Positions 34,830 to 44,504 of a stretch of 60,757 nucleotides of DNA are shown here, in pieces; position 1 is the first letter of the stretch; each line of letters starts with the position of its first letter. The notes below the pieces were generated by a model that searched no databases, had not been told where the DNA came from, and saw only the letters and a list, made by a program, of their open reading frames with translations. The position numbers were made by a program, and so were the translations under genes. Source of the stretch: DAOVRD01 sp964521715 (GTDB taxonomy: Bacteria; Planctomycetota; Brocadiia; SM23-32); assembly GCA_964521715.1 (NCBI GenBank), contig CAZFSS010000024.1, positions 1 to 60,757 on the forward strand, read 5' to 3'.

Positions 34830-35759
34830 CTAATGCGTCGCCTGCCAGATGCGTTCCTGCATGTCAGCGGCGGCGGCGCGCACGGCCTCTTGCCAGCGCG
34901 CCTCGCCGTGGCTGGTCGCATATGGTTCGCGCCGCCAGGCGAAGATAATGCCGCGCGACGAATTGACGACTGCGCCCTCGCCCCGCTCGTCGAACGCTCC
35001 GAGCACGTCCTGCACGCCCCCGCCCTGTGCGCCGAAGCCGGGGACCAGGAACGGCGCGTGCGGCATCAGTCCGCGCAGCCTGGCGAGCTCTTGCGGGTAC
35101 GTGGCGCCAACCACAGCCCCCGCCAGGCTGTAGCCGCTCTCACCCAGGTAGGGCTCTCCCCACTGCGCCACGAGCCCGGCGACGCGCTCGTAGAGCAGCG
35201 CTCCGCCGCAATCCAGGTCCTGGAGCTCGGCCGAAGACGGGTTGCTCGTCTTGACAAGCACGAAGACGCCGCGCCCGTTCGCCGCCGCGGCCTCCAGGAA
35301 GGGCCTCACGCCGTCGCTTCCCAGGTAGGGGTTGAGGGTCACGGCATCGGCGATGAAGTCCGGCGCCGAGGCACCGTCGGTCCCGCCCAGGTGCGCCGCC
35401 GCGTAGGCCTCGGCAGTGCTGGCGACGTCGCCGCGCTTCACGTCGCCGATCGCCACCAAGCCGCGCTCGCGGGCGTAGCGCAGGCTATCCGCGTAGGCCC
35501 GCATCCCTTCGCAGCCCCACTCCTCGTAGAAGGCGACCTGGGACTTGACGGCGACCGCATGCGCCGAGACGGCGTCCACGACGGCGCGGTTGAACGCCAC
35601 TATGGCCTCCGCTGCGGCGGCAGGATCGAGCCGATCAGCCGGAGAAGGCCTGAGCCCCGCAGGCAGCCGGTCGAGCCTGGGGTCCAGGCCCACGACGACC
35701 TGGCTGTGCTTGCACCTGATCTGCTCGGTGAGCACGTCGGCGAAGTTCGTGCGTTCCAT
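34830..35759 (-). CDS. pyrF: orotidine 5'-phosphate decarboxylase, type 2
   Basis: 309 residues from ATG 35759; last step of UMP synthesis. The N-terminus VVVGLDPRLDRLP, the catalytic block AIGDVKRGDVASTA (Asp-Lys-Asp), the VTLNPYLGSDGVRPFLEAA segment and the C-terminal LVPGFGAQGGGVQDV and VVNSSRGIIFAW phosphate-binding region fit the longer type 2 (group 2) enzyme. Convergent with the HAD-YvcK gene; single gene. Confidence 0.95.
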   Translation of the reverse strand: MERTNFADVLTEQIRCKHSQVVVGLDPRLDRLPAGLRPSPADRLDPAAAAEAIVAFNRAVVDAVSAHAVAVKSQVAFYEEWGCEGMRAYADSLRYARERGLVAIGDVKRGDVASTAEAYAAAHLGGTDGASAPDFIADAVTLNPYLGSDGVRPFLEAAAANGRGVFVLVKTSNPSSAELQDLDCGGALLYERVAGLVAQWGEPYLGESGYSLAGAVVGATYPQELARLRGLMPHAPFLVPGFGAQGGGVQDVLGAFDERGEGAVVNSSRGIIFAWRREPYATSHGEARWQEAVRAAAADMQERIWQATH

Positions 35760-35865
35760 CCGTCCCACACCCGAGGAAAGCGATGCCGCGCCCGGCACGG
35801 GCCCGCACGCCGACTATACGGCCCGGCCGCCCCCTTTTCAACGGAAGCACGGCCCTGCCCCCGCT

Positions 35866-35894
35866 TTGACACAAGCGGCCAATGCAGCTAACAT
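35866..35894 (+). promoter_or_regulatory. sigma-70 type promoter for the FmdB-family gene
   Basis: TTGACA (35866-35871), 17-bp spacer, TAACAT (35889-35894); the -35 is a perfect match. The start codon lies 38 bp further on. Confidence 0.65.
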
Positions 35895-35932
35895 GAAGGG
35901 CACGGACGTGGAGCGCGAGCGGAGGCCACGGA

Positions 35933-36160
35933 ATGCCCATTTACGAATACGTGTGCGCGCGGTGCGGCGAGACCAGCGAGTTCCTCGAGAAGGCCGGCCA
36001 GACGGCCAGGCACTCGTGCACGGCGTGCCGGAGCCGCAAGGTGCGGAAAGTGTTCTCGACCTTCGCCGCCCACTCCAAGAGCCCGTCCAGGTCGTCGAGA
36101 AACGGCTCGTCCCGTTGCGCCTCATGCTCGGCCGGCACGTGTTCTTCGTGTCGCCGCTGA
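35933..36160 (+). CDS. FmdB family zinc-ribbon protein
   Basis: 75 residues. Starts with MPIYEYVCARCGE, the hallmark of the FmdB regulatory family, with a C-x-x-C pair at 9-12 and a second (CTACRSRKVRKVF) about 20 residues later forming the zinc ribbon. The tail is Ser/Cys/Arg rich and unconserved. FmdB proteins are small putative regulators; no target can be named. GGAGG lies eight bases before the ATG. Confidence 0.85.
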   Translation: MPIYEYVCARCGETSEFLEKAGQTARHSCTACRSRKVRKVFSTFAAHSKSPSRSSRNGSSRCASCSAGTCSSCRR

Positions 36161-36257
36161 CGCCCCCCTGCCCGCCGCCTGAGACGCCTTGCGCCTGCCA
36201 GCGCGTTCCCCAGAGGCGCCCCCCAGCGCGGAATCGGACCCCAGGCCCCGCGTGCAG

Positions 36258-36785
36258 TCACTGCATGCTCAGGCTGCTCTGATCGCCGACGATGAGGGCC
36301 CATTCACTCCACATGAACCACTCTTCGTTGCTGCTCAGGTACTCCAGGCTGTTCTCCAGCATCTCGTAGTGCTGGTTCTCCTCGCGCGCCAGCCTCTCGA
36401 ATAGCTTCCGGGCAGACTCCTCGGTCGCCTCGGCGGCGGCCTCCTTGTAGAGCTCGAAGCTCTGGGTCTCCATGCCCATGGCGATGCGGATGGCGTCCTT
36501 CTCCTGCGCGGTCGCCCGGAGGTCGTCAGCCAGCGTCTCGGACGCACTGCTGAAGATCGTGCGTATCTCGTCCCTGGGCATCGGAAGCTGATCGACGTCG
36601 ACCCCCAGCCCCTTGGAGAGGTCTTGGATGATCCGCAGGTGCCGTCGCTCATCGGCCGCGAACGACTCGAACATCCGCTTGCCGGGCAGGCCGCTGCACT
36701 TCCGCGCGGCATCGGTGTAGAACTCTATGCCGTCCAGTTCGAGCTTCATGGCCCTCTCGATAGCTTCGCTGAGCTGCTCCCCCAT
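36258..36785 (-). CDS. ferritin-like diiron protein (rubrerythrin-type)
   Basis: 175 residues from ATG 36785 (AAGGAGAG upstream). A four-helix bundle with diiron ligands: Glu in ELDGIEFY, Glu and His in ADERRHLRII, Glu in METQSFELY, and Glu plus His in REENQHYEML. No rubredoxin Cys4 domain, so it is an erythrin/ferritin-like protein rather than full rubrerythrin. Likely handles peroxide or iron. Antisense ORFs over this stretch are shadows. Confidence 0.87.
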   Translation of the reverse strand: MGEQLSEAIERAMKLELDGIEFYTDAARKCSGLPGKRMFESFAADERRHLRIIQDLSKGLGVDVDQLPMPRDEIRTIFSSASETLADDLRATAQEKDAIRIAMGMETQSFELYKEAAAEATEESARKLFERLAREENQHYEMLENSLEYLSSNEEWFMWSEWALIVGDQSSLSMQ

Positions 36786-36920
36786 CGGGCGCTCTCCTTG
36801 TGCGAGGTCGCTAAACCGATCCCTGCTTCTGAAGGTACACGCGCAGCGCGGACGTGTCAACGGGATGAGGCCGCGCTGCAGTTCCCGCCGGCCACCCGCC
36901 AGGCCACGAGGCGCGCGGCG

Positions 36921-38966
36921 CTATCTGCGGATCTCCCACGACCACTCCACTTCGTAGAGCCGGCCCCGGTGCGTGCCGCTTATGACGCTCGTTTGCGGCG
37001 CCAGGGCCTTCGCCTTGTCCTGGAGCTCCTGGATGCCGGCGCCCAGCTCTTGCAGCGCGTGGCGGATCCTGCCGGCGAGCTCAGGGTCCGGCAGATCCAG
37101 ATCAACGGAGCCGAGCTCGGCCATCTTGGCGCCGAACCCCAGGACGGCGTTGTCCTCCTCCTGGCCTCCCAACTCTCTTATCTTCTGCTGGAACGCCGCC
37201 GGGGTCACGACCAGGAAGTTCGCGTCGCCGTGGCCGTCCACGATGGCCTGTAGCTCCTGGTCGACGTGCGCCCCGTCCGCCCGGGCCTGACGGATCGCCG
37301 CTGTCACGCCGTCCCAACTGCCGACGCTGAGGCAGCGATCCACGATGGCCATGGCCGCGGACATGGAGCCCGCCTCATAGCGATCCTGCTCCTCAGGCTC
37401 GGTCACGAAGCAGTAGACGTCCGTCTCCTGGTACGTGCGCTTCTTGACGAACTGGGCGAACTGAGGGTTCGAGGAGAGGGCCGTGAACATGGTGTCCAGC
37501 GTGGTTCGGGCGGCCTGGGGGTCTTGCAGCCCCCACAGGGCCCTCACCTGCACCACGGGCCCGACGCGCTTCTCCGTCACGAGTTCCCCCTCGTCCGTTT
37601 CCTCATTGTACTGGTACTCCGATACCTCATGTTCCTTCACCTCGAAGTCCACGAAGACATAGGCGTCGCCGGCCAGCATGGACAGGATTTCCAGGAGGTC
37701 CACGCCGATCTGCGTCCGGGTCAGCTGCATGACGGTGAGGAACTGGGCCGCGGCCCCAGGGTTGACGGCGGTTATCGCGTCGACCACTTCGTTGTAGAGA
37801 TGCTTCAGGCCGACGCGGAACATCACGCAGACGCCCTCCTGTTGGCCCAGGCGAGGGAGTTGGAACGAGCCTGATCCGTCAAGCAGCTCCGTCAGTGCGG
37901 CTGAGATCGGCTCGCCGTGCAGGAACAGCCCTTTGCCCTCGGCCGATATGCCGTCATCAGTCGCGCGGAGGAACCAGCTCGCGCCGGCCTGCTCGCACTG
38001 GTCGAAGCTGAGCAGCCGCTTGAAAATGAGGAACACCTGGTAAGAGGACCGGGCCGTCTCAACTTCCCAGTCCTGCGCGGGTCCTTCCTCCTCCTGGCCG
38101 GCGCCCTGCTGGCCGGCCTGCTCCTTCTCCGCCTTCTCAATGGCCGCCTTGAGGCCGTCCTCCGCGCGCTGCAGGATCGTTTGCAGGTTGACGATGAGGA
38201 ACGCCGGCGGCCGCCGCTCCGCCTCCACGAACCGCCTGTAGAGTGCGCTCTCCGACAGCCTGTTCTCGGGCGGGGCCATGAGGGCCTGCCAGAGCTCGCG
38301 CGGGTTCCCGTCGGAGCAGATCACCCAGTGCCCGAGCCGGCCGACGGTCCAGTCGCCGGTTTCGTCCCCGATCAGTTCGCCTGCTTCGACCTCTATCTCC
38401 CTCCGGCGCACTTCCTTACGCTCCGGGTCCTGCTCCGCCAACCGATCGGTCATCGAGCGGACCTCGGCGACGAAGTCCGCCGCCACCTCGTCGCCGGCCG
38501 TCATGAAGACAAGCGACGTGGTGTAATTCTTCGTCTCGGTAATCGTCTGCTCTTCGGGTTCGCCGGGGATCATCTGACCCTCTTCCTCGTCGAACTCGAC
38601 CTTCCGAGCCATGTACGTGTGCGTCACCACCTCCGGCTCGTCCTTCGCGATGGACACGGCGTAGAGCGTCAGGGCAGCAGGATCCTCCAGGAGCCGCGGC
38701 CGAAACTCGTAGTTGCCGCCGGCCTCCCTGAGAAGTCCGTAGAGCTCGCCGAACTGGTAGGCGACCTTCTCGCCGACGTCAGGATCGATGAACCTCAACG
38801 CGCGGCGGCCCTCCTCCAGACAGGTCTTCACGTCCACTTCGGCGTAGAACACCGTCTTGTCGGCGGGCAGCCGTTCCGCCAGGCCGCCGATCGAATCCTG
38901 TCCGGCGGCCGCGCCGCACGCGAGGGCGAGCACTGCAATACCGGTTGACAACGCGCGTTTGAGCAT
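36921..38966 (-). CDS. exported DUF3352-like protein
   Basis: 681 residues. Signal peptide (GIAVLALACGAAAGQ) then ERLPADKTVFYAEVDVKTCLEEGRR, a start typical of DUF3352-type surface or periplasmic proteins. No catalytic motif seen; the region 270-300 is Gln/Glu rich (EKEQAGQQGAGQEEEGPA). Function unknown. Shares orientation and a 48-bp spacing with the upstream protease gene, so the two may be co-transcribed. Confidence 0.7.
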   Translation of the reverse strand: MLKRALSTGIAVLALACGAAAGQDSIGGLAERLPADKTVFYAEVDVKTCLEEGRRALRFIDPDVGEKVAYQFGELYGLLREAGGNYEFRPRLLEDPAALTLYAVSIAKDEPEVVTHTYMARKVEFDEEEGQMIPGEPEEQTITETKNYTTSLVFMTAGDEVAADFVAEVRSMTDRLAEQDPERKEVRRREIEVEAGELIGDETGDWTVGRLGHWVICSDGNPRELWQALMAPPENRLSESALYRRFVEAERRPPAFLIVNLQTILQRAEDGLKAAIEKAEKEQAGQQGAGQEEEGPAQDWEVETARSSYQVFLIFKRLLSFDQCEQAGASWFLRATDDGISAEGKGLFLHGEPISAALTELLDGSGSFQLPRLGQQEGVCVMFRVGLKHLYNEVVDAITAVNPGAAAQFLTVMQLTRTQIGVDLLEILSMLAGDAYVFVDFEVKEHEVSEYQYNEETDEGELVTEKRVGPVVQVRALWGLQDPQAARTTLDTMFTALSSNPQFAQFVKKRTYQETDVYCFVTEPEEQDRYEAGSMSAAMAIVDRCLSVGSWDGVTAAIRQARADGAHVDQELQAIVDGHGDANFLVVTPAAFQQKIRELGGQEEDNAVLGFGAKMAELGSVDLDLPDPELAGRIRHALQELGAGIQELQDKAKALAPQTSVISGTHRGRLYEVEWSWEIRR

Positions 38967-39014
38967 TTCGTGCCTCCAATAGGATCAGCGCGGGGGCATC
39001 TGCACGGCCGCCCG

Positions 39015-42000
39015 TCAGGCCGGTCCTCCCTGCAAGTAGATGGCTATCCGGTCGCCGAGGATGAATATGAGGTCCGCTGCGCCGTCCCCGTTCACGTCCC
39101 CGACCTCGAGCTCCTGAGGCAGCTCGTACGTGTCGCTTTCGCCGCGCTGCATGATGCTCCTCTCGACGAGCCGGTGGCGGCAGATGGGCCGGAGCGTGCC
39201 ATCCTCGGCAGGCCGATGGATCTCGAACATGGCCTTCTTGCTGTCGAAGAGCAGAACTTCGTCCTTTCCGTCGGCGTCCAGGTCCGCCGGTCGGACGTTC
39301 CAGTACGTGAAGTAATCGAGCACGGCGTCGAAGACGTTGCGGGACCTCACGATCCTCTTTTCGTTCCGGTTGAACAGGATCTGCACGACGTTACCGCCCA
39401 TGAGGATCAGGTCGGCCTGGCCGTCGCCGTCCACGTCGCCCGCCTTCATGTCTTCGGCCTGAAGTCCCGCCAGGTTCACGCGGGCGACCAGTTGGAACTG
39501 CGCGTCCTCCACGTCGAACTCGACCACCTTGGCGACGTCCTGCGCCAGGGCCACGAAGCGGGGCCCCGCTTGCGACGGGTACGGAATGAGGCGCGTTACC
39601 TCGTCGAACTTCCAGTTGAACTGCCGCTCGACGTAGAGCTTGTCGTTGGAGTCCACCTTGAGCACGCGGACGAAGCCGGGCTGCACCAGCAGCACCTCGT
39701 TATCCCCGTCGCCATCTATGTCGGCCACCAGCAGGGGCTGGCCCTCCGCCTGTTCCAGGAACTGCTGGTCCATGATGATGGACCTGAACTTGCCGCCTCC
39801 CAGCCCGAGGTACAGGCTCTCCTTGCCGGAGTAGGACCAGTAGATGACGAGGTCCGACTCGTCGTCTCCGTTGAAATCGGCGAAGGCGAGCCGGGCCGGC
39901 TTTTGAGGGAGCGCAGGCCGGAGGTTATCCGCCTCGGTCCCGAACAGGAGCGTTTCCGCTGCAACGGCAATGCTGCCGGCCTCTCCGTCGAAGGCCCTGC
40001 CCGCCAGCTCCTCCGCGGAGGCCGTCCTAACGGCATAGTCGCCGTCCAGCTTCTCAACCCAGAGCAAAGCCGTCTGGCCCGGGGCGACGTCGCCGAGCCA
40101 GAGGAACTGCACGAGCCCCTCGGTGCTGATCGGCCGGGGGAAGGTCACGCCCGACTCCTCCACCCGGCTGACGCCGAAGATCTTGTCCTCCTGGGAGAAG
40201 CTGAACGCCACCGCCCTGCCGTCCGCCAGGCGGAAGAGCTTCAGGCCGGAGATGCTCCTCGGGGCGGGCGTGCGCTTGATGGAGAAGCCGCCGGCATCGG
40301 CGTCGAGAATGAGGAACTCGTTCTTCCCCCGGGCGGCCGTGACGATCTCGAGCCCCCCGTCCCCGTCCAGGTCTGCGACCTCGAAGTTCTCGGCCGACCC
40401 GGCTTCGGACTCCAGGGCGACGGCCTCGACCGAGGGATCGATGTGCCCGTCCTGCGCGGGCCGTTCCTCCTCATCCAGGATGAGCTCCCGCAGCCTGTTC
40501 TGGCCCTTGTCGAGCGTCAGGAAGCGGAGCCCGCCCGCGCCCTGATCGTAAGGCTTCACCGGGCCCGAGAGGTGAGACCGGACCAGCTCCTCCTCGATGA
40601 AGTCTCCCGCCTCGTTCTGCATGAAGACGTGCGTGGCGTAGAACTTGTCCGCCGAGAACAGGAGCAGGTCGAGCCGGCCGTCGCCGTTGACGTCGACCAG
40701 GCGATGCTCGGTGATCTTGTCCCGGTAGCTGGCGCTCAACGGGAAGGACCGGCGCTCCTGTCCCTCGCTAAGGACGTTGAACTCCTTGAGCCCGAGCGCG
40801 AGGATCTCCTTCCGGCCGTCTCCGTCCAGGTCGGCCACGCGCAGCGCGTCGCGGCGGTCGGCCACCTCCACGTCCGCGATCCTGCGCGGAGGGCCGAACG
40901 AGCCGTCCTCCTGGCCTTCCAGGACCGCCAAGGAATCTATGTCGCCGTGGAACAGTATGTCGGGCCGGCCGTCCGCGTTCAGATCCTCAACCGCAAGGCA
41001 CGAGATCTTGTTGGTGACGGGATGCGTGACCAGCTTGAACCTCTGGCTGTCCGGGATCCGGTTGACGTCTTCGAAGTCGTCCGCCGTCTCGGGCGCGTCG
41101 TCTGCCCGACGGCGCCGCAGGACGCCGATCTCCCCCTTGCTGTTGTTGACGAACACCACTTCGTCGACGCCGTCCGCGTCGACGTCGGCAAGCGTGAGGC
41201 ACGATATGCCCTGGCCGGCCTTGATGAAATCGCACTCGGTGAACTTCAGGGACCCGTCGGTCGCTTCGAGCGGCGTCTCCATGTACTTGACGCCGGCGTT
41301 CGGATTGTCCGGGTCGTAGGCGAAGGCCTCCACGTTGTCAAGGAACTCCTTCACGTAGAGGGAAGGTACGGCGAAACCCAGGCCGTCCAGGAAGACGTAG
41401 CCCATGTTGGTCACGCCAATGACCTGGCCGCGGTCGTTGAAGAGCGCCCCGCCGGAATTGCCCGGCGAGATGGGTGCAGTCGTCTGAACGTAGAGGCGGC
41501 CGTCGAAGCTGCGGTTCACCTTGCTGACAATGCCCTGCGACGTGGAGCGCTCCAGGCCCATGGGATTGCCGATGGTGAAGACGCTGTCGCCCTCCTTCAA
41601 CTCGGTCGAGTCACCGATGTCGAGCTGAGGGATCTGCATTTCGATCTCGCCCTCCACCTTCAGCAGGGCCAGGTCCATGCTGGCATCGAGGGCAATGAGC
41701 TTGACCTTCTTGAAGACCTCCTTCTCGAAGCGGCCTTCTTCGCGTCTGAAGGCCGTCACCGTGATGGACCGCTCGTCGGCGATGACGTGCTGGTTGGTCA
41801 CGACGTAGCCATCGGGGTTGCAGAACCACCCGGTTCCCAATCCGGCGGGGGTCCTTACGATGACGATTGCCGGGCCCAGTTCCTCGGCGAGGGCCTGGAC
41901 GGACTTGGCCAACCCGGGGCCGGTGCGGTAGAGTCCGCTCCACGCCACGGCTTCGGCCTCGGCCGCTTCGGCGGACAACGTCTCAAGGTGCTTGACCTTC

Positions 42001-42188
42001 TCCATGTTGACGGCGAGCACTTCCCCGCCGATGGACAGGTAGACGACCTTGGCGTCCCTCTTGAGAACGTCCCCTTCGATCCTCGAGCCGTCGTTGAGCT
42101 CGATCACGACCCGCCCCGCGCCCCAGGCACGCCCGCACAGCACGGCAACAGCACAGATAACGCAAAGAAGGACCGTTGAGCCCCGCAT
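39015..42188 (-). CDS. secreted trypsin-like serine protease with FG-GAP/VCBS repeats
   Basis: 1057 residues from ATG 42188 (GGAGGGTGAAG upstream). Signal peptide (LLCVICAVAVLCGRAWG), then a short beta domain (24-70), a DegP-like protease domain with catalytic His134 (TNQHVIA), Asp172 (ASMDLALL) and Ser245 (SPGNSGG), then a long C-terminal region with at least ten calcium-binding motifs of the kind D-x-D-x-D-G (for example LADVDADGVDEVV, VADLDGDGRKEIL, VGDVNGDGAADLI), consistent with an FG-GAP beta-propeller. No PDZ domain was seen. Probably extracellular proteolysis with a propeller that binds surface or substrate. Confidence 0.9.
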   Translation of the reverse strand: MRGSTVLLCVICAVAVLCGRAWGAGRVVIELNDGSRIEGDVLKRDAKVVYLSIGGEVLAVNMEKVKHLETLSAEAAEAEAVAWSGLYRTGPGLAKSVQALAEELGPAIVIVRTPAGLGTGWFCNPDGYVVTNQHVIADERSITVTAFRREEGRFEKEVFKKVKLIALDASMDLALLKVEGEIEMQIPQLDIGDSTELKEGDSVFTIGNPMGLERSTSQGIVSKVNRSFDGRLYVQTTAPISPGNSGGALFNDRGQVIGVTNMGYVFLDGLGFAVPSLYVKEFLDNVEAFAYDPDNPNAGVKYMETPLEATDGSLKFTECDFIKAGQGISCLTLADVDADGVDEVVFVNNSKGEIGVLRRRRADDAPETADDFEDVNRIPDSQRFKLVTHPVTNKISCLAVEDLNADGRPDILFHGDIDSLAVLEGQEDGSFGPPRRIADVEVADRRDALRVADLDGDGRKEILALGLKEFNVLSEGQERRSFPLSASYRDKITEHRLVDVNGDGRLDLLLFSADKFYATHVFMQNEAGDFIEEELVRSHLSGPVKPYDQGAGGLRFLTLDKGQNRLRELILDEEERPAQDGHIDPSVEAVALESEAGSAENFEVADLDGDGGLEIVTAARGKNEFLILDADAGGFSIKRTPAPRSISGLKLFRLADGRAVAFSFSQEDKIFGVSRVEESGVTFPRPISTEGLVQFLWLGDVAPGQTALLWVEKLDGDYAVRTASAEELAGRAFDGEAGSIAVAAETLLFGTEADNLRPALPQKPARLAFADFNGDDESDLVIYWSYSGKESLYLGLGGGKFRSIIMDQQFLEQAEGQPLLVADIDGDGDNEVLLVQPGFVRVLKVDSNDKLYVERQFNWKFDEVTRLIPYPSQAGPRFVALAQDVAKVVEFDVEDAQFQLVARVNLAGLQAEDMKAGDVDGDGQADLILMGGNVVQILFNRNEKRIVRSRNVFDAVLDYFTYWNVRPADLDADGKDEVLLFDSKKAMFEIHRPAEDGTLRPICRHRLVERSIMQRGESDTYELPQELEVGDVNGDGAADLIFILGDRIAIYLQGGPA

Positions 42189-42393
42189 GGCTTCACCCTC
42201 CCATCCCGAGGCGAAAGGATCCGAAGGGGAACGGTCTCCCTGCCTTCCGACAGGTTCGGCTGCCGCCCGGAGACCGCAGCCCCAAGCCAGCCCCTGTGTT
42301 GCGCAATACCGCTGTCCCCGCTGCCGAAGCTCGGTCGTTAGACTACGGCCTTTGCCGGCCCACGTCAAGGCGCCTTGCCTGACCCCGTGCGCC

Positions 42394-44454
42394 TCACGGG
42401 CCAGGCTGCAGCGCGGTCACGTCCAGGCTGCCTTGCACCCGGCCGGAGACGGCTCCTCCGGTGTTCCCTATGCGCACCCGCAGCTCGGCGCGTCCCACCT
42501 GTCCCTCAAGCACGGCGAACCGGCCGTCGCCGCAGATGATGTTGTCCCGGTAGAAGGACAGCCACTCTTGCTCGACTGCGCCGAGGGCCCGGCGCATCGC
42601 CTCGGTCCTCTCCGGGTCCATCTCGTAGCCGCCGTCGTCGCCCCGGATCCAGAACCCGACCGCCGCACAGCCCGTCTGCACCGCCTCGCGGGCTTCCCTC
42701 TCCATCCTCTGCGGGCTCGAGCCAGGAGCCCACAGAAGGCAGATCGCGCCCTTCTCGCCCCCTGCTTCCAGCATCCCGCGCGCCGCGCGCGGCGGCTGCG
42801 TGTAGACCATCAGGCCCAGGAAGTCGAAGGGGTCGAACAGGTGGACGGAGTCCATGCTGGCGCCCGTCCAGCCCCCGGCCGGAATGCCGTGGTCGGCAGC
42901 GATGCGGCGCACCTCGGCGGCCAGTTCGCGCGTGCGCTCGCGCTTGTACTCGCGCCAGTGATCGGCCGCCGCTCCTGACGCGGCGGACGGGTCCTCGTAG
43001 GCGATCCCCCTGGCCTCGCAATATTGCCTGTACCCATCCTTGCAGTACTGGCAGAAGCACTCGGTGCCGTCCAGCTCGAAGTTATCGTCCAGGATCAGTC
43101 CGTCCAGGTCGTAGTTGTCGAGCAGATGCCGGATCGTGGCCAGCGTGTGCGCCTGTCCCTTCGGGTTGTTGAAGCACGCCTGGAGCTGCCCCCACTGGTT
43201 CTTGATGGGCTCGCCCCCCCTGTTGATGCGCGTGACCTCCGGGTACTGACGGATGGGCGTCGTGTTGTCGAAGTAGACGCCGCCGATGACCTTGATGCCG
43301 CGCGCGTGGAACTCGCGGACAAGGTCGGCCAGGAAATCGCCCTTGTACTCGCCCACGAGACGGTCATCGAGCGTGTCCTCCGGCATTCCCTTGTACCAAG
43401 CGCGTCCGCCGCCGTCGCGCAGAAGGGGCTGGCAGACCGTCGCGTTCAGCGATGCCACGTAGTCAGCCAAGCGAGCAGGAGAGTCCGCGGCCGCGCGGAG
43501 CACGCCCCACGGCAAGTGGATGACCGCATCGACGTTCCGGGCCGCCTGAAGCGGCTCGTAGCGGACCTGCACCTCGGCCTCGCCTCCTTCCGGAACGCCC
43601 CCGACGTCCAGTTCGATGGTCCTGAGCGATCCGATGCGCTTGATCGCCGGCTCGGGCACGCGCTTGCCGTCGACGAGCACCTCGCGGACGTTCGCGCGCG
43701 CGGGCAGCGCGACGCTGATGCGACCCGACCACTCCCGCTCCCCCGTCTTGAGCCTCTCCTCAAGGAGCCAGCGCAGCAGGTTGGCGAACATGGTCGGGCC
43801 CATTGCAGGATCGGTCCAGTGCTTGTCCTGCTCGGGGCCGAAGCCGAGCACGGCCGTCCTGCCTTTGCCGTATTCGGCGAGCACGCCCAGATCGTTGCCC
43901 TCGGCGTCCCTCGCCACCGGAATGCCGCCCGACAGGGGCTGAACGGCGACGATCTCGTAGCCGCCGGCGCCCGCTTCAGTATGGCCTATGCGCTCCGGCA
44001 GCGCGACGGGGCCGGGCGTCAGCCCCGCGGCCAGGGGGCTGTCCAGGACGGTGAGCTCTTTGATCCATACGCTCCTCGTCTGGCCAACCTTGCAGACCTC
44101 GCTCAGGAATCCCGAGGCGCCCATCGGCCCGCCCCAGCTTCCGTAGACGGCGCCGCCCTCGGCGACGAACCGCTTCAGCGCGCCGGCCTCGGCGTCGCTC
44201 AGGTGGCGCTTGATGCTCAGGGCGACCAGGGCATAGCGGTCGAGGGCCGCCGGATCGGCCGGAATCGGTCCGTAATCGACGTCAAAGCCTTTCTCCTTCA
44301 GGGCGCTCAGGATCGCCGTGTCCCAGCCCCAGGAGTTCTCGGGTTCGACCACCAGCGCCCGGAGGCCCAGAAAAGGCGGCACGCCCTGTCCCCGCGCGGT
44401 CGCTCCCAGCGCACACATAGCCACCACAATCACCAGACACGCTCTTGCCGGCAT
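42394..44454 (-). CDS. secreted protein with GATase-like and glycoside-hydrolase-like domains
   Basis: 686 residues. Signal peptide (CLVIVVAMCALGATA), then a class I glutamine amidotransferase-like fold (about 30-235: LRALVVEPENSWGW, LKRFVAEGGAVYGSWGG), a small beta domain, and a TIM-barrel region of GH10/GHL type (about 310-600: YLKG-type strand GIKVIGGVYFDNTTPIR, GLILDDNFELDGTECFCQYCKDGY, AAVGFWIRGDDGGYEM). The DDNFELD acidic cluster may be catalytic. The C-terminal part is a short beta-sandwich. The combination resembles hypothetical carbohydrate-active proteins; no substrate can be assigned. Confidence 0.7.
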   Translation of the reverse strand: MPARACLVIVVAMCALGATARGQGVPPFLGLRALVVEPENSWGWDTAILSALKEKGFDVDYGPIPADPAALDRYALVALSIKRHLSDAEAGALKRFVAEGGAVYGSWGGPMGASGFLSEVCKVGQTRSVWIKELTVLDSPLAAGLTPGPVALPERIGHTEAGAGGYEIVAVQPLSGGIPVARDAEGNDLGVLAEYGKGRTAVLGFGPEQDKHWTDPAMGPTMFANLLRWLLEERLKTGEREWSGRISVALPARANVREVLVDGKRVPEPAIKRIGSLRTIELDVGGVPEGGEAEVQVRYEPLQAARNVDAVIHLPWGVLRAAADSPARLADYVASLNATVCQPLLRDGGGRAWYKGMPEDTLDDRLVGEYKGDFLADLVREFHARGIKVIGGVYFDNTTPIRQYPEVTRINRGGEPIKNQWGQLQACFNNPKGQAHTLATIRHLLDNYDLDGLILDDNFELDGTECFCQYCKDGYRQYCEARGIAYEDPSAASGAAADHWREYKRERTRELAAEVRRIAADHGIPAGGWTGASMDSVHLFDPFDFLGLMVYTQPPRAARGMLEAGGEKGAICLLWAPGSSPQRMEREAREAVQTGCAAVGFWIRGDDGGYEMDPERTEAMRRALGAVEQEWLSFYRDNIICGDGRFAVLEGQVGRAELRVRIGNTGGAVSGRVQGSLDVTALQPGP

Positions 44455-44504
44455 CTCAACGACCTCCTTCGGCGACCGAATCGCCAGGGAGAGCCCAGGA
44501 CAGC

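Noticed and set aside
38970..42179. 1069-residue plus-strand ORF opposite the protease gene
   Set aside because: It is the reverse of a high-GC gene with clear catalytic and FG-GAP motifs; the plus-strand reading has no motif and strongly biased residues, a shadow.
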